Assembly: GCF_000021645.1 (NCBI RefSeq)
Contig: NC_011661.1
Span: 1,272,723 to 1,336,722 of the forward strand
Source: Dictyoglomus turgidum DSM 6724
GTDB lineage: Bacteria > Dictyoglomota > Dictyoglomia > Dictyoglomales > Dictyoglomaceae
Direction of reading: 5' to 3'
DNA length: 64,000 nt
Position 1 is the first letter of the stretch, and each line of letters opens with the position of its first letter. The notes beneath the pieces were generated by a model. That model ran no database searches. It saw only the letters and a list, made by a program, of their open reading frames with translations, and had not been told where the DNA came from. Shown in pieces: positions 54,215 to 63,676 of the stretch. Both the position numbers and the translations under genes were made by a program.

Positions 54215-56613
54215 TACTTCTGCCTTAAATAAACTCCTTTTATAGATAAATCAATTAGTATTTTATTTATTATCTCGTCTACCTCTTTATCTTCAAGAGT
54301 ATGATCATCAGCAAGGAAGAAAAGAGAAAAAGTTACACTCTTATATCCTTTCTCAACCTTCTCACCTTGATAGAGGTCAAAAATCCTTATCATTTTTAAT
54401 AGATCTCCTGAGATTTTTAAAATCTCTTTCTCTACACTTTCTACAGGCATTTCTTCAGGAATAAGTAAAGCAAGATCCCTCCTAATTCCAGGATATATAG
54501 GAAGAGATTTATATTGAGGTCTTGGCTTCTCAAAATTCAACTTATCTAAATTGATTTCTGCAAAATATACTCTTTCCCTTATGTCCAAATTCTGGGTTAT
54601 CCACGGATTGACTTCCCCCATAAATCCCACAATCTCATCTTTAAACACAATATAACCCTGTTTAGAAGGGTGCATAAAACTATACTCACTTTTTTTGAAA
54701 ATTGGTTCCCTTCCCCATATTTTTTCAAATATGGCCTCGATTATTCCCTTAAGGTCATAAAAGTCTGCCTTTCTTATCTCATAAGGAATATTCCAGGGAT
54801 CTTTGTAAGACTCGCCTGTCATAAGTATTCCTAAGTGTTTTTCCTCAAAATAGCTATTATCCTTCTTATAAAAGACTTTACCAATCTCATAAATAAAAAC
54901 ATCCCTCTGCTGTCTATTGATATTAATTTGAGCAACATTCAACAAAGAAGGCAAAAGAGAAGTTCTCAATATACTGTTTTCTTCACTCAAAGGATTAGAA
55001 ATTTGAAGGAAAGAATTAAATGGCTCTGTGCTTAAAATACCAACCTTTTCTAAATCTTTAATTGACATGAAACTATAATTTATAGTTTCATATAACCCAA
55101 AGTTTGGTAATATTTCCCTTATTTTCCTTTCTATTATCTCTTCCATTAATGGGGGATCTACAATATGTCCTTTTTGTAAAGGAATTGATGGTATGTTATT
55201 GTATCCATAAAATCTTGCAACCTCTTCAATAAGATCTATTTCTTCTTTTATATCTTGTCTGTAAGATGGAATTTCAACTTCAAAAAGGGGATTTTGGGAT
55301 TTTATGTTAAATCCAATCTTTGAGAGAATATTTATAATCTCATCCTCTTTTAAAGTAGTCCCAAGAACCTTATTGACTCTTTCTGGGCGTAAAAATACCT
55401 TAGTCAGGCTTGGCAATCCTCTATTAATATCAATTTTATCTTTGGCAATATTTCCTCCTGCAATAAGTCTTATCATCTCTGCAGCATAGTCAAGAATATC
55501 AGATGTTCTGTGGATATCCACTCCTCTTTCAAATCTTAATGATGCATCAGTGCGAAGACCAAGTTTTCTTGCACTTCTTCTAATATTTACAGGCAAGAAA
55601 TAGGCCGCCTCAAGAAGAACATCCTTAGTATTATCATTTATTTCCGTATCCTTTCCTCCCATGATTCCACCTATAGCTACTGCTCTCTCTGCGTCCGCTA
55701 TCACAAGGACATCACGATCTAATATCCTTTCTTCTCCATTTATTAAAACTATCTTCTCTCCATTTTCCGCTCTCCTAACGATCAACTTTCCTCCTTTTAA
55801 AAGATCAAAATCATAAGCATGAAGGGGCTGTCCTGTCTCAAGCATTACAAAGTTAGTAATATCAACCACATTATTTATAGACCTTAAACCAACTCTTTCT
55901 ATTCTCCACTTTAGCCACAAGGGAGATGGAGCAATTTTTACATCTTTTATAAACCTTAAAGTAAATCTTGGGCATAAATCAAAATCAAGTACTTCGCAAG
56001 CTGCAAAATCCTCTATTTTAATATCATTTTTCTCTTGTACTTTTTTAAACTCAAAATTCAAAGGTATATTAAAATATCCTGAAAGTTCCCTAGCTATACC
56101 TAAATAACTTAGACAATCTCCTCTATTAGATGGAACTTCAACTTCTACGAGAAAATCGCCTTTTCCAAAATGGCTATCAAAGGTAGTGCCCACTTTAAAA
56201 TCTTCTGGAAGAATCATAATCCCTTCTTTATCTTCAGAAAATTCTAATTCGTATTCCGAACATAACATTCCTTCAGATTTTACTCCTTCAAATTCTCTTA
56301 CCCCTATGACCTCTCCTAGTATTTCTATCCCTGGTAAAGCTACAGGTACCTTTGCTCCTACGAAAACATTTTTAGCCCCCGTTATGACCTTGAGATTTTT
56401 TTCACCTGTATCTACCTCGCAAACTAATAGGTTTTCAGACTTAGGATGTCTCTCTATAGACTTTATCTCTCCAACTATAATCTTTTCCCAATTTTCTCCT
56501 ATTCTCTTCTGAATAGTAGCATAAAGTCCAAGATTTCTTAAAGCATTTATAACTTCTTTGACTGGAATCTCTTCTTTAAAATAATCCATTAACCATCTAT
56601 ATGAGATTAACAT
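54214..56613 (-). CDS. pheT: Phenylalanyl-tRNA synthetase beta subunit
   Basis: 799 residues. An N-terminal tRNA-binding EMAP-like domain (KSENLLVCEVDTGEKNLKVI), B3/B4 editing region, B5 domains and a C-terminal ferredoxin-fold anticodon-binding domain (GIRRDLALLIPEEMPVESV). It forms an alpha2-beta2 enzyme with PheS, whose gene ends 12 bases upstream. Confidence 0.96.
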   Translation of the reverse strand: MLISYRWLMDYFKEEIPVKEVINALRNLGLYATIQKRIGENWEKIIVGEIKSIERHPKSENLLVCEVDTGEKNLKVITGAKNVFVGAKVPVALPGIEILGEVIGVREFEGVKSEGMLCSEYELEFSEDKEGIMILPEDFKVGTTFDSHFGKGDFLVEVEVPSNRGDCLSYLGIARELSGYFNIPLNFEFKKVQEKNDIKIEDFAACEVLDFDLCPRFTLRFIKDVKIAPSPLWLKWRIERVGLRSINNVVDITNFVMLETGQPLHAYDFDLLKGGKLIVRRAENGEKIVLINGEERILDRDVLVIADAERAVAIGGIMGGKDTEINDNTKDVLLEAAYFLPVNIRRSARKLGLRTDASLRFERGVDIHRTSDILDYAAEMIRLIAGGNIAKDKIDINRGLPSLTKVFLRPERVNKVLGTTLKEDEIINILSKIGFNIKSQNPLFEVEIPSYRQDIKEEIDLIEEVARFYGYNNIPSIPLQKGHIVDPPLMEEIIERKIREILPNFGLYETINYSFMSIKDLEKVGILSTEPFNSFLQISNPLSEENSILRTSLLPSLLNVAQININRQQRDVFIYEIGKVFYKKDNSYFEEKHLGILMTGESYKDPWNIPYEIRKADFYDLKGIIEAIFEKIWGREPIFKKSEYSFMHPSKQGYIVFKDEIVGFMGEVNPWITQNLDIRERVYFAEINLDKLNFEKPRPQYKSLPIYPGIRRDLALLIPEEMPVESVEKEILKISGDLLKMIRIFDLYQGEKVEKGYKSVTFSLFFLADDHTLEDKEVDEIINKILIDLSIKGVYLRQK

Positions 56614-56625
56614 CTTATACCCCCT

Positions 56626-57645
56626 TTAAAATTGTTTTAAAAATCTTACATCGTTTTCATAGAAAAGTCTTATATCATCAATCCCATAAATTTGCATAGC
56701 TATTCTATCAGGCCCCATTCCAAAAGCAAAACCAGTGTATTTTTCTGGATCAATCCCTACAATTCTAAATACTTGAGGATGAACCATGCCACATCCAAGA
56801 ATTTCTAAAACTCCTGAGTATCCGCAAGCCTTACACCCTGCACCTTTACATACACCACATTCCACATACATCTCTGCGCTTGGTTCTGTAAAGGGAAAAT
56901 AGCTCGGAATAAAGTAAACTTTCCTATCTTTGCCAAACAATCTATGAGCAAAAATAGTAAGTACTCCTTTTAATTCTGCAAAGGTTACATCAGTATCTAC
57001 TACAAGTCCCTCAATCTGATGAAACATGGGACTATGAGTTGCATCAGGAATGTCCCTTCTATAACACTTTCCCGGAGCTACAACTCTAAGAGGTGGTTTC
57101 TTATTCTCCATAACCCTTATTTGCACAGGTGAGGTTTGAGTTCTTAAAAGATGCTCTTTATCTATATAAAAAGAATCATGAGATTCTCTTACAGGATGAT
57201 CCATAGGAATATTTAACGCGGTAAAATTATAGTAATCTGTCTCAAGTTCCGGACCATATACTACCTGAAACCCCATTTCTTTGAATACCATAACTATTTC
57301 TTCTATAACTTGATTTATAGGATGAATCCTTCCAAGAATTTTTCTCCTCCCTGGTAAAGTTATATCAATTTTTTCCTCTTCAAGTTTCTTTTGCAAAGTT
57401 AAATATTTTAATTCCTTCTCTTTATTCTCATATAGACTCTCAAGTTCTTCCTTCCATTCATTAGCAAGCCTTCCCCATTTAGCTCTCTCTTCTTGGGGCA
57501 TTTTACCTATGGATCTTAAAATCTGAGTAAGAAATCCTTGCTTTCCTAAATAAACTCTCTTAACCTCTTCCAGTTCAGTCAAATTCTGAGCCCTAAGAAT
57601 CTTTTCTTTTGCTTCCTTAAACTTTTCAATATACTCTTCATTCAT
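56626..57645 (-). CDS. pheS: Phenylalanyl-tRNA synthetase alpha subunit
   Basis: 339 residues. N-terminal coiled coil, then class II catalytic core: motif 2 YRRDIPDATHSPMFHQIEGL and motif 3 FAFGMGPDRIAMQIYGIDD. Four cysteines in CGVCKGAGCKACGYSG form a zinc-finger-like insert seen in many bacterial PheS proteins. It overlaps the methyltransferase gene by eight bases. Confidence 0.96.
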   Translation of the reverse strand: MNEEYIEKFKEAKEKILRAQNLTELEEVKRVYLGKQGFLTQILRSIGKMPQEERAKWGRLANEWKEELESLYENKEKELKYLTLQKKLEEEKIDITLPGRRKILGRIHPINQVIEEIVMVFKEMGFQVVYGPELETDYYNFTALNIPMDHPVRESHDSFYIDKEHLLRTQTSPVQIRVMENKKPPLRVVAPGKCYRRDIPDATHSPMFHQIEGLVVDTDVTFAELKGVLTIFAHRLFGKDRKVYFIPSYFPFTEPSAEMYVECGVCKGAGCKACGYSGVLEILGCGMVHPQVFRIVGIDPEKYTGFAFGMGPDRIAMQIYGIDDIRLFYENDVRFLKQF

Positions 57646-58447
57646 CTTTTATTCCCCCTTCGAAATATCTTTGTCTTTGAGCCTCAAAAAGAAAAACTGA
57701 AGCTGCTATAGAAACATTCAATGAATCTACACCTTCCCTTAAGGGAATTTTTAATAATATAGGATCTAAATCTATATATTTTTCTTTCCTAGTTCCCCAT
57801 GCTTCATTACCAAGAATAAGAACGAAACTTTCCCTTAAGTTTTCTTGAAAATATACCTTACTACCCTTAGGATCTGCTATGATTACCTTCCATCCTTTAA
57901 AAAACTCTATAAAGGTCTTCTTGTCAGAAACCCATATGGGAACTCTAAAAATAGATCCCGTTGAACCCCTTATAACTTTATAGTTGTAAGGATCTACCGT
58001 ATTCTCACTAAGAATAACAGCATCTACTCCTACCCCATCAGCTATTCTGATAATAGTTCCCAAATTTCCAGGATCTTGTATATCATCAGAAAAAAGTACT
58101 ATTTTATTATTCTTTTCCTCTAAAAGTTCCCATTTAGGAAATAGAAATAATGGAAACACCCCCATAATACCTGGGGGTGTTTCCATAAGGGATATTTTTT
58201 CCATTAAATTATCTTCTACAATATATAAATCATAAGAAGAAAAACTTTTTAAAATCTCGTCTCTTCTCTTATTCCATAAACTCTTTGAAATTATTAGCTT
58301 CTCAATAAAAATCCCATTTTCTTTTGCGTCCTGTATTAATCTCCAGCCTTCTACTATACACTTTTTAAGTTTTTTTCTCTTATTCTTATCATGGAGCTTT
58401 ATTACTTCCTTTATAACTTCGTTTGAAGGACTGGAGATAAACTTCAT
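57638..58447 (-). CDS. TrmH/SpoU-family RNA 2'-O-methyltransferase
   Basis: 269 residues: an N-terminal L30e-like RNA-binding domain and a SPOUT methyltransferase domain with QDPGNLGTIIRIADG, ILGNEAWGT and IPLREGVDSLNVSIAASVFL. Likely a 23S rRNA or tRNA ribose methyltransferase of the RlmB/TsnR type; the target is not determinable. It lies between rplT and pheS. Confidence 0.9.
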   Translation of the reverse strand: MKFISSPSNEVIKEVIKLHDKNKRKKLKKCIVEGWRLIQDAKENGIFIEKLIISKSLWNKRRDEILKSFSSYDLYIVEDNLMEKISLMETPPGIMGVFPLFLFPKWELLEEKNNKIVLFSDDIQDPGNLGTIIRIADGVGVDAVILSENTVDPYNYKVIRGSTGSIFRVPIWVSDKKTFIEFFKGWKVIIADPKGSKVYFQENLRESFVLILGNEAWGTRKEKYIDLDPILLKIPLREGVDSLNVSIAASVFLFEAQRQRYFEGGIKDE

Positions 58448-58448
58448 C

Positions 58449-58790
58449 TCATTTTACTTTGTTCACCAATGCCTCAAAAGCCTTTGGTTCATTTACACAC
58501 AAGTCTGCAAGAACTTTCCTATTAAGCTTTATATTTGCTTTTCTGAGCAAGCCCATGAATTTACTGTAAGATAAGCCATAATTTCTTAAAGCCGCATTTA
58601 TTCTTACAATCCAAAGTCTTCTAAATTCTCTCTTTTTTCTTCTTCTATCAATATAAGCATCATATAGAGCTTTAATTACTGATTGATTTGCAATCTTAAA
58701 AATTCTACTTCTTCTACCCCTGTAACCTTTTGCTAATTTCAGTATCTTCTTATGCCTTTTTCTTGTTATTGTTCCACCTTTTACTCTCAT
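58449..58790 (-). CDS. rplT: Ribosomal protein bL20
   Basis: 113 residues starting [20 protein letters not shown], with the basic N-terminal helix and [16 protein letters not shown]. It is in the conserved infC-rpmI-rplT order. L20 often represses this operon by binding its leader; no obvious mimic is seen here. Confidence 0.97.
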   Translation of the reverse strand: MRVKGGTITRKRHKKILKLAKGYRGRRSRIFKIANQSVIKALYDAYIDRRRKKREFRRLWIVRINAALRNYGLSYSKFMGLLRKANIKLNRKVLADLCVNEPKAFEALVNKVK

Positions 58791-58810
58791 CTTTCATCTC
58801 TCCCCTATTT

Positions 58811-59011
58811 TTATAAATTGTATGGAAGCATCCTTTCAACTTTCCAGCGATCCACACTTTTTATTTCCCCAGGAATATCAAGTCTTCTCTTCCTGGATTC
58901 TGATTTTTTACTTAAATTATGCCTTTTACCAGCTTTTTTGTGCAGAATTTTACCAGTAGCAGTGACTTTAAATCTTTTTGCCGCAGAAGATCTCGTTTTA
59001 AGCTTACTCAT
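58811..59011 (-). CDS. rpmI: Ribosomal protein bL35
   Basis: 66 residues, [20 protein letters not shown]..., with [14 protein letters not shown]. The start overlaps the infC stop by eight bases. Confidence 0.97.
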   Translation of the reverse strand: MSKLKTRSSAAKRFKVTATGKILHKKAGKRHNLSKKSESRKRRLDIPGEIKSVDRWKVERMLPYNL

Positions 59012-59561
59012 CTTTTACCTCCTCTAATACAGCTTTTTTTGTAGAAGTTTTCTTTCCTGGAATCAACATAGTAACCAAAGACATACCCACCTGTTGCCCC
59101 TTTTTCTCGGCTGTACCCAAGTCAGATATGTCTTGTAAAATTCTTTCTAAAAGTTTATCACCCCACTCGTTATAAATCAATTGTCTTCCTTTGAAAAGTA
59201 TTATTAAACGTACCTTATATCCTTTTTCAAGAAATTCTCTTATCTTCCTAAGCTTAACTTGATAATCATGCTCTTCAATGTTAGGTCTTATTTTTATTTC
59301 TTTAACTTCTGAGGCTATCTTTTGGTTTTTCTTTGCTTCTTTTTCCTTTCTTGCAAGCTCATACTTAAACTTACCAAAGTCCATTATTTTACATACGGGA
59401 GGATTAGCATTAGGAGCTACCTCTACTAAATCGAGATTTCTTTCTCGTGCAAGTTTTAAAGCTTCACTAACTGGCATTATACCTAATTGCTTTCCATCTT
59501 CATCAACCACCCTAATCTCCCTTGCTCTTATTTTCTCATTAACCCTGTAATCTTTATCTAT
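59004..59561 (-). CDS. infC: Translation initiation factor IF-3, non-AUG start
   Basis: IF-3 keeps subunits apart and checks start codons. The universal N-terminal motif ([20 protein letters not shown]) lies upstream of the first usual start codon (GTG 59510) and reads back in frame to an AUA at 59559-59561, with AUU two codons earlier. AAGGAGG is nine bases before AUA. Rare starts (AUU, AUC, AUA) are typical for infC and allow IF-3 to repress itself. From AUA the protein has 185 residues, with the linker [20 protein letters not shown] and C-domain [16 protein letters not shown]. Confidence 0.93.
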   Translation of the reverse strand: MDKDYRVNEKIRAREIRVVDEDGKQLGIMPVSEALKLARERNLDLVEVAPNANPPVCKIMDFGKFKYELARKEKEAKKNQKIASEVKEIKIRPNIEEHDYQVKLRKIREFLEKGYKVRLIILFKGRQLIYNEWGDKLLERILQDISDLGTAEKKGQQVGMSLVTMLIPGKKTSTKKAVLEEVKDE

Positions 59562-59586
59562 TGAAATACACCTCCTTGAAAAGATT

Positions 59587-60828
59587 TTAATCTTCTAAAT
59601 AATCTTTTATTTTCTTGCTCCTACTTGGATGTCTCAGCCTTCTTAAGGCTTTTGCCTCAATTTGTCTTATTCTCTCCCTGGTCACATTAAATAACTTACC
59701 AACCTCCTCTAAGGTTCTTGGTTGATTATCCTCTAAACCAAATCTTAATTTTAAGATTTCTCTTTCTCGTTCAGAAAGTTCGTTTAATAATTCTTCTATA
59801 TCTTTTTTCAAAGACTTCTGTACAGCAATATCTGCAGGACTCAAATCTTTATTTTCTACAAAATCAGCTAACCTATTATCCTCATCTTCTCCTACAGGCA
59901 TTTCAAGAGAAAGAGGCTCCTGTCCCATCATACTAATTTCTCTTACCTTTTCAGTTTGCTGTTTTATCTCCTCCTCAAGTACATGTCTTAATTCTTTAGC
60001 TTCTTCATTTATCTTCTCTTTGGTTAGTTCCTTTTTTCCTTTTGTCTTAAGGTGCAATTCTACAAGTTTTTTAGCTATTTCATCCAAGGACAACATGCTA
60101 ATTTCTACAATCTCATCATCGGAAATCTTTTCACCCGATTCCTGGTATACTTCAAATTCCTGTAACTTCTGCTGTATGACAAGGAATTTTGCTATGTCCT
60201 CCTCTGTAGGTTTCCTACCTAAGCTCTGGGTAAGGAGTCTTGTAATCTTATGGATCTTGTTCATAGTTTCTACCATATGAACAGGAATACGAATAGTTCT
60301 CGCCTGATCAGCAATAGCTCTTGTTATTGCCTGTCTTATCCACCAAGTAGCATAGGTAGAAAACTTATATCCTTTTCTCCAATCAAATTTCTCTACAGCC
60401 TTTATAAGACCAAGATTTCCTTCTTGGATTAAATCCAGAAAAGAAAGCCCTCTTCCAATATATCTCTTAGCCACACTTACTACGAGTCTTAAGTTTGCCT
60501 CTATAAGTCTTTTCTTCGCATCTTCATCTCCCTGTTCCACTCTCTTAGCAAGTTCTATCTCTTCTTCAGGAGTTAATAAAGGAATCTTTCCTATCTCTTT
60601 CAGATACATTTTAACAGGATCATCTAATTCAATTTCCTCAGGAATTTCAACTTCCTCTTCCACACTTTCAGGAAGCTTATCTTCTTTAACATCTACATAA
60701 AGATCCTCATTATCTACTAACTCATGACTTTCAAGAAATTCTTCAACTTCTTCTATACTTTCCTCAGGATATGGAAACTCCGCAAGGACTTCCTCAGGAG
60801 TCACCTTTTGAATTTTCTTTTTAGGCAT
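59587..60828 (-). CDS. rpoD: Primary RNA polymerase sigma factor (sigma-70/RpoD)
   Basis: 413 residues. Region 1.2 [20 protein letters not shown]; region 2 ([38 protein letters not shown]) and region 4.2 ([20 protein letters not shown]). An insert between region 2 and region 3 (about residues 220-300, rich in Glu and Lys) is longer than in minimal sigma-A proteins. It stands between dnaG and infC, the widespread dnaG-rpoD pairing. Confidence 0.95.
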   Translation of the reverse strand: MPKKKIQKVTPEEVLAEFPYPEESIEEVEEFLESHELVDNEDLYVDVKEDKLPESVEEEVEIPEEIELDDPVKMYLKEIGKIPLLTPEEEIELAKRVEQGDEDAKKRLIEANLRLVVSVAKRYIGRGLSFLDLIQEGNLGLIKAVEKFDWRKGYKFSTYATWWIRQAITRAIADQARTIRIPVHMVETMNKIHKITRLLTQSLGRKPTEEDIAKFLVIQQKLQEFEVYQESGEKISDDEIVEISMLSLDEIAKKLVELHLKTKGKKELTKEKINEEAKELRHVLEEEIKQQTEKVREISMMGQEPLSLEMPVGEDEDNRLADFVENKDLSPADIAVQKSLKKDIEELLNELSEREREILKLRFGLEDNQPRTLEEVGKLFNVTRERIRQIEAKALRRLRHPSRSKKIKDYLED

Positions 60829-60858
60829 ATAAAATCATCTCCTCCTCAAAGTTATTTT

Positions 60859-62592
60859 TTAATCCTTCACTTCTAAAAGACTTCTTAAGAAATAAATTTC
60901 TTCCATCAATTCCTTCTCTTTTGCAGGGTCTTCTACTTTAGATAGTTCTTCAATTAGTTTATTAATCTCCTTCTTTATCCTCAATTTTTGAAAATGATCC
61001 CATAAAAAGGGAATAACTTCCTCTTGATTAATAAACTCTTCTCCCGACGATATCGCCCTATCTATAAGTACTCTTTTATCCTCATCCCATAAATTCAAAA
61101 ATTCCTCTAAGGTTCCTTCCCAAATTCTCCATTTTTTTAATACTTCTTGATACAATGGGAAGGAAAAGTCTTCAGGACTCATATTTCTAATCTGCGAATT
61201 ATTTGTCTTTAAAAGAATCAAACCTAAAAGTACTTCCTCCGTTTTTGAGACTCCAAAATAACGTGTTATCTCAATTTTAACATCATTCCTATAACTCCTA
61301 TCAGAGAAAATCCGCTTTTGAATTTCTCTTTGAAGACCCTCTTCGGGAACTCCCAGTTTCCTACTTATTACTGGGAGATATTGCTTTATTTTTTCCTGCT
61401 GGACTAGTATATTTTTACTACGAAGAATTGAAGATGTCAATATTTCTATAATTTCTTCTAATTTTTCTTTAAAGTTCATGGGAAGATTTAAGGTATTTTC
61501 AATTAAAAAATCTAAGGATGTTTTACTTTCTTTAACGAACCTCAAAAATTCTTCTTTTGAATACTTCTGAACAAATTCATCTGGGTCTTTTACATCATGA
61601 GGCAAAGAAAGCCAATAAACCTCAAGCCCCTCTAATTCAAGAAGAGATAAAGCTCTTTTTCCCGCTTGGTAACCTGCAGAATCTTGGTCATATCCTAATA
61701 TTACTTTGTTAGTATAACTCTTTAACAGTTTTGCTTGATGGGAAGTAAATGCAGTACCCAAGGAGGCAACTGCATTAGTAATTCCTGCCTGGTGGAGAGA
61801 AATAGCATCCATATATCCTTCTACTAAAATAGCTTCTCCTTCCTTTTTAATGCTTTCCTTTGCCTGATATAAAGCATACAGATTTTTTCCTTTACTGAAG
61901 AGATCGCTTTCAGGAGAATTTAAATATTTTGGCTCCTCGCCTGTTAGGGTTCTACCTCCAAACCCTATAACTTTTCCCCTTGGATTCATTATTGGAAAAA
62001 CAACTCTCCCAGCAAAAGGATCCTTCCATTCATCTTTTATAAAATAAAGTACCTTTGCTTTAAGAATATCATCTTTTGAAAATCCCTTCTTCTCAAGATA
62101 TTTTAACAGTAGGGTTGGATTTAAAGGAGCATAGCCTAATAAAAATTTCTCTTGGATTTCTGATGACACACCTCTTTTTTTTAAATACAACCTACCCTCT
62201 GCCCCATATTTACTATTAAGGTATATGTGATAGAAAGTAGCTACTGCCTTGTTTATCTCTAAAAAAATATTAGCCTCAGCCGAAATCCTTTCATCTTTTT
62301 TTGGGAGTTCCAAACCAACTTCTCGAGCAAGTTCCTCCAAAGCTTCTCGAAAGGTAAGATTTCTATAATTAATGAGAAAGGAAAAAACATCTCCTGCTGC
62401 TCCACATCCAAAGCAATGATAAAGCCCTTTATCAGGACTAACGTAAAAAGACGGAGTTTTTTCTTGATGAAAAGGACACAACCCTACGTAATTTTTTCCT
62501 GTCTTTTTTAAATTTACGTACCTTGATATGACATCAACTATGTTAACTCTTTGTTTTACCTCTTCCACAAAATCTTCCCATGCAAGACTCAT
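60859..62592 (-). CDS. dnaG: DNA primase DnaG
   Basis: 577 residues. N-terminal CHC2 zinc finger CPFHQEKTPSFYV and YHCFGCGAAGD; catalytic core with the Toprim residues ILVEGYMDAISLHQAG and ILGYDQDSAGYQAG; a C-terminal helicase-interaction domain follows. It begins right at the dgt stop with no gap. Confidence 0.96.
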   Translation of the reverse strand: MSLAWEDFVEEVKQRVNIVDVISRYVNLKKTGKNYVGLCPFHQEKTPSFYVSPDKGLYHCFGCGAAGDVFSFLINYRNLTFREALEELAREVGLELPKKDERISAEANIFLEINKAVATFYHIYLNSKYGAEGRLYLKKRGVSSEIQEKFLLGYAPLNPTLLLKYLEKKGFSKDDILKAKVLYFIKDEWKDPFAGRVVFPIMNPRGKVIGFGGRTLTGEEPKYLNSPESDLFSKGKNLYALYQAKESIKKEGEAILVEGYMDAISLHQAGITNAVASLGTAFTSHQAKLLKSYTNKVILGYDQDSAGYQAGKRALSLLELEGLEVYWLSLPHDVKDPDEFVQKYSKEEFLRFVKESKTSLDFLIENTLNLPMNFKEKLEEIIEILTSSILRSKNILVQQEKIKQYLPVISRKLGVPEEGLQREIQKRIFSDRSYRNDVKIEITRYFGVSKTEEVLLGLILLKTNNSQIRNMSPEDFSFPLYQEVLKKWRIWEGTLEEFLNLWDEDKRVLIDRAISSGEEFINQEEVIPFLWDHFQKLRIKKEINKLIEELSKVEDPAKEKELMEEIYFLRSLLEVKD

Positions 62593-63630
62593 TTAGAAAA
62601 ACCTCCATGGTTTTGGTATAAATACATTCTCATAAAGCTCTATGGCATATCTATCAGTCATTCCTGCTAAAAAATCTCTTATCTTTATTATAATATTCTC
62701 TTCCTCGGAAAGATTTTGAGGAAGCTTTTGAGGATTTTTCATAAAATATTCAAAGAGACCTGTTAATAATAATTTAACTTTATCATTTTCAGACTTCACA
62801 TGTGGATTCACATATAATTTCTCATACAAAAAAGCTCTCATCTCCTCAATAGCATCAAGGATTTCAGAATCAAATACCAATCTATCTTTATTAATACTAT
62901 TTGCCACAAGATTTTGGACCATAGTATTAATTCTTTCTCTATGAGTCCTTCCCAAAACATCTAACACCTTTTTAGGAATGTCTTTTTCTCTTATAACACC
63001 AGCCCTTATGGCATCATCAAGGTCATGATTCAAATAAGCAATAACATCAGAAAATCTAACCACTTCAGCTTCCAAAGTCTCGCATACTCGACTCCCAAAA
63101 CATTTCCTAAAATCTTGCTGTCCTTTGCTATGTTGAAGAATGCCCATTCTAACTTCATAGGTTAGATTTAATCCCTTTCCATTATTTTCAAGCCTATCTA
63201 CAATCCTTAAACTCTGCTCCGCATGAGAAAATCCTAAAAGTCCATAGGATTTAGAAATCTCATCTAAAACATCCTCTCCCATATGTCCAAAAGGAGTATG
63301 TCCAAGATCATGTCCTAAAGCTATAGCTTCCGTTAAATCTTCATTTAAAAATAAAGCTCTCGCAATAGTTCTTGCTATCTGAGAGACTTCAAGGGTATGA
63401 GTCAAACGAGTTCTATAATGATCTCCTTCAGGAGCCAGAAATACTTGCGTCTTATGTTTTAACCTTCTGAAGGCTTTAGAATGTATAATTCTGTCTCTAT
63501 CTCTTTGAAAACGGGTTCTTATAGAACATTCTTCTTCAAAAAATAGTCTACCTTTACTATTACAACTTAGGGTTGCATATGGGGACAAGAATAGTTTTTC
63601 TCTTTCTTCTAATTTCTCCCTAATAGTCAT
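62593..63630 (-). CDS. dgt: Deoxyguanosinetriphosphate triphosphohydrolase-like protein (HD domain)
   Basis: 345 residues. The HD metal site is formed by HTLEVSQIARTIAR and ALGHDLGHTPFGHMGED; the N-terminal RDRIIHSKAFRRLKHKTQVF and CRYSDVIAYLNHD-like VRFSDVIAYLNHDLDDA are family hallmarks. It hydrolyses dNTPs to nucleoside and triphosphate. The gene lies just before dnaG, as in Firmicutes and Thermotogae. Confidence 0.92.
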   Translation of the reverse strand: MTIREKLEEREKLFLSPYATLSCNSKGRLFFEEECSIRTRFQRDRDRIIHSKAFRRLKHKTQVFLAPEGDHYRTRLTHTLEVSQIARTIARALFLNEDLTEAIALGHDLGHTPFGHMGEDVLDEISKSYGLLGFSHAEQSLRIVDRLENNGKGLNLTYEVRMGILQHSKGQQDFRKCFGSRVCETLEAEVVRFSDVIAYLNHDLDDAIRAGVIREKDIPKKVLDVLGRTHRERINTMVQNLVANSINKDRLVFDSEILDAIEEMRAFLYEKLYVNPHVKSENDKVKLLLTGLFEYFMKNPQKLPQNLSEEENIIIKIRDFLAGMTDRYAIELYENVFIPKPWRFF

Positions 63631-63636
63631 TTTTCA

Positions 63637-63660
63637 GGGGAGGGAAATTTTTCCCTCCCC
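63637..63660 (-). terminator. Hairpin between ppdK and dgt
   Basis: Strong stem GGGGAGGG... pairing with ...CCCTCCCC around an AT loop, 16 bases after ppdK and seven before the dgt ATG. On the minus strand no clear U run follows (TGAAAAATGA), so it may attenuate, protect mRNA ends or overlap dgt initiation rather than terminate fully. Confidence 0.55.
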
Positions 63661-63676
63661 TTCTTTTATCACCTCT

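Noticed and set aside
59508-59510. GTG 59510 as the infC start
   Set aside because: It would remove the conserved N-terminal IF-3 motif that is encoded directly upstream in frame.
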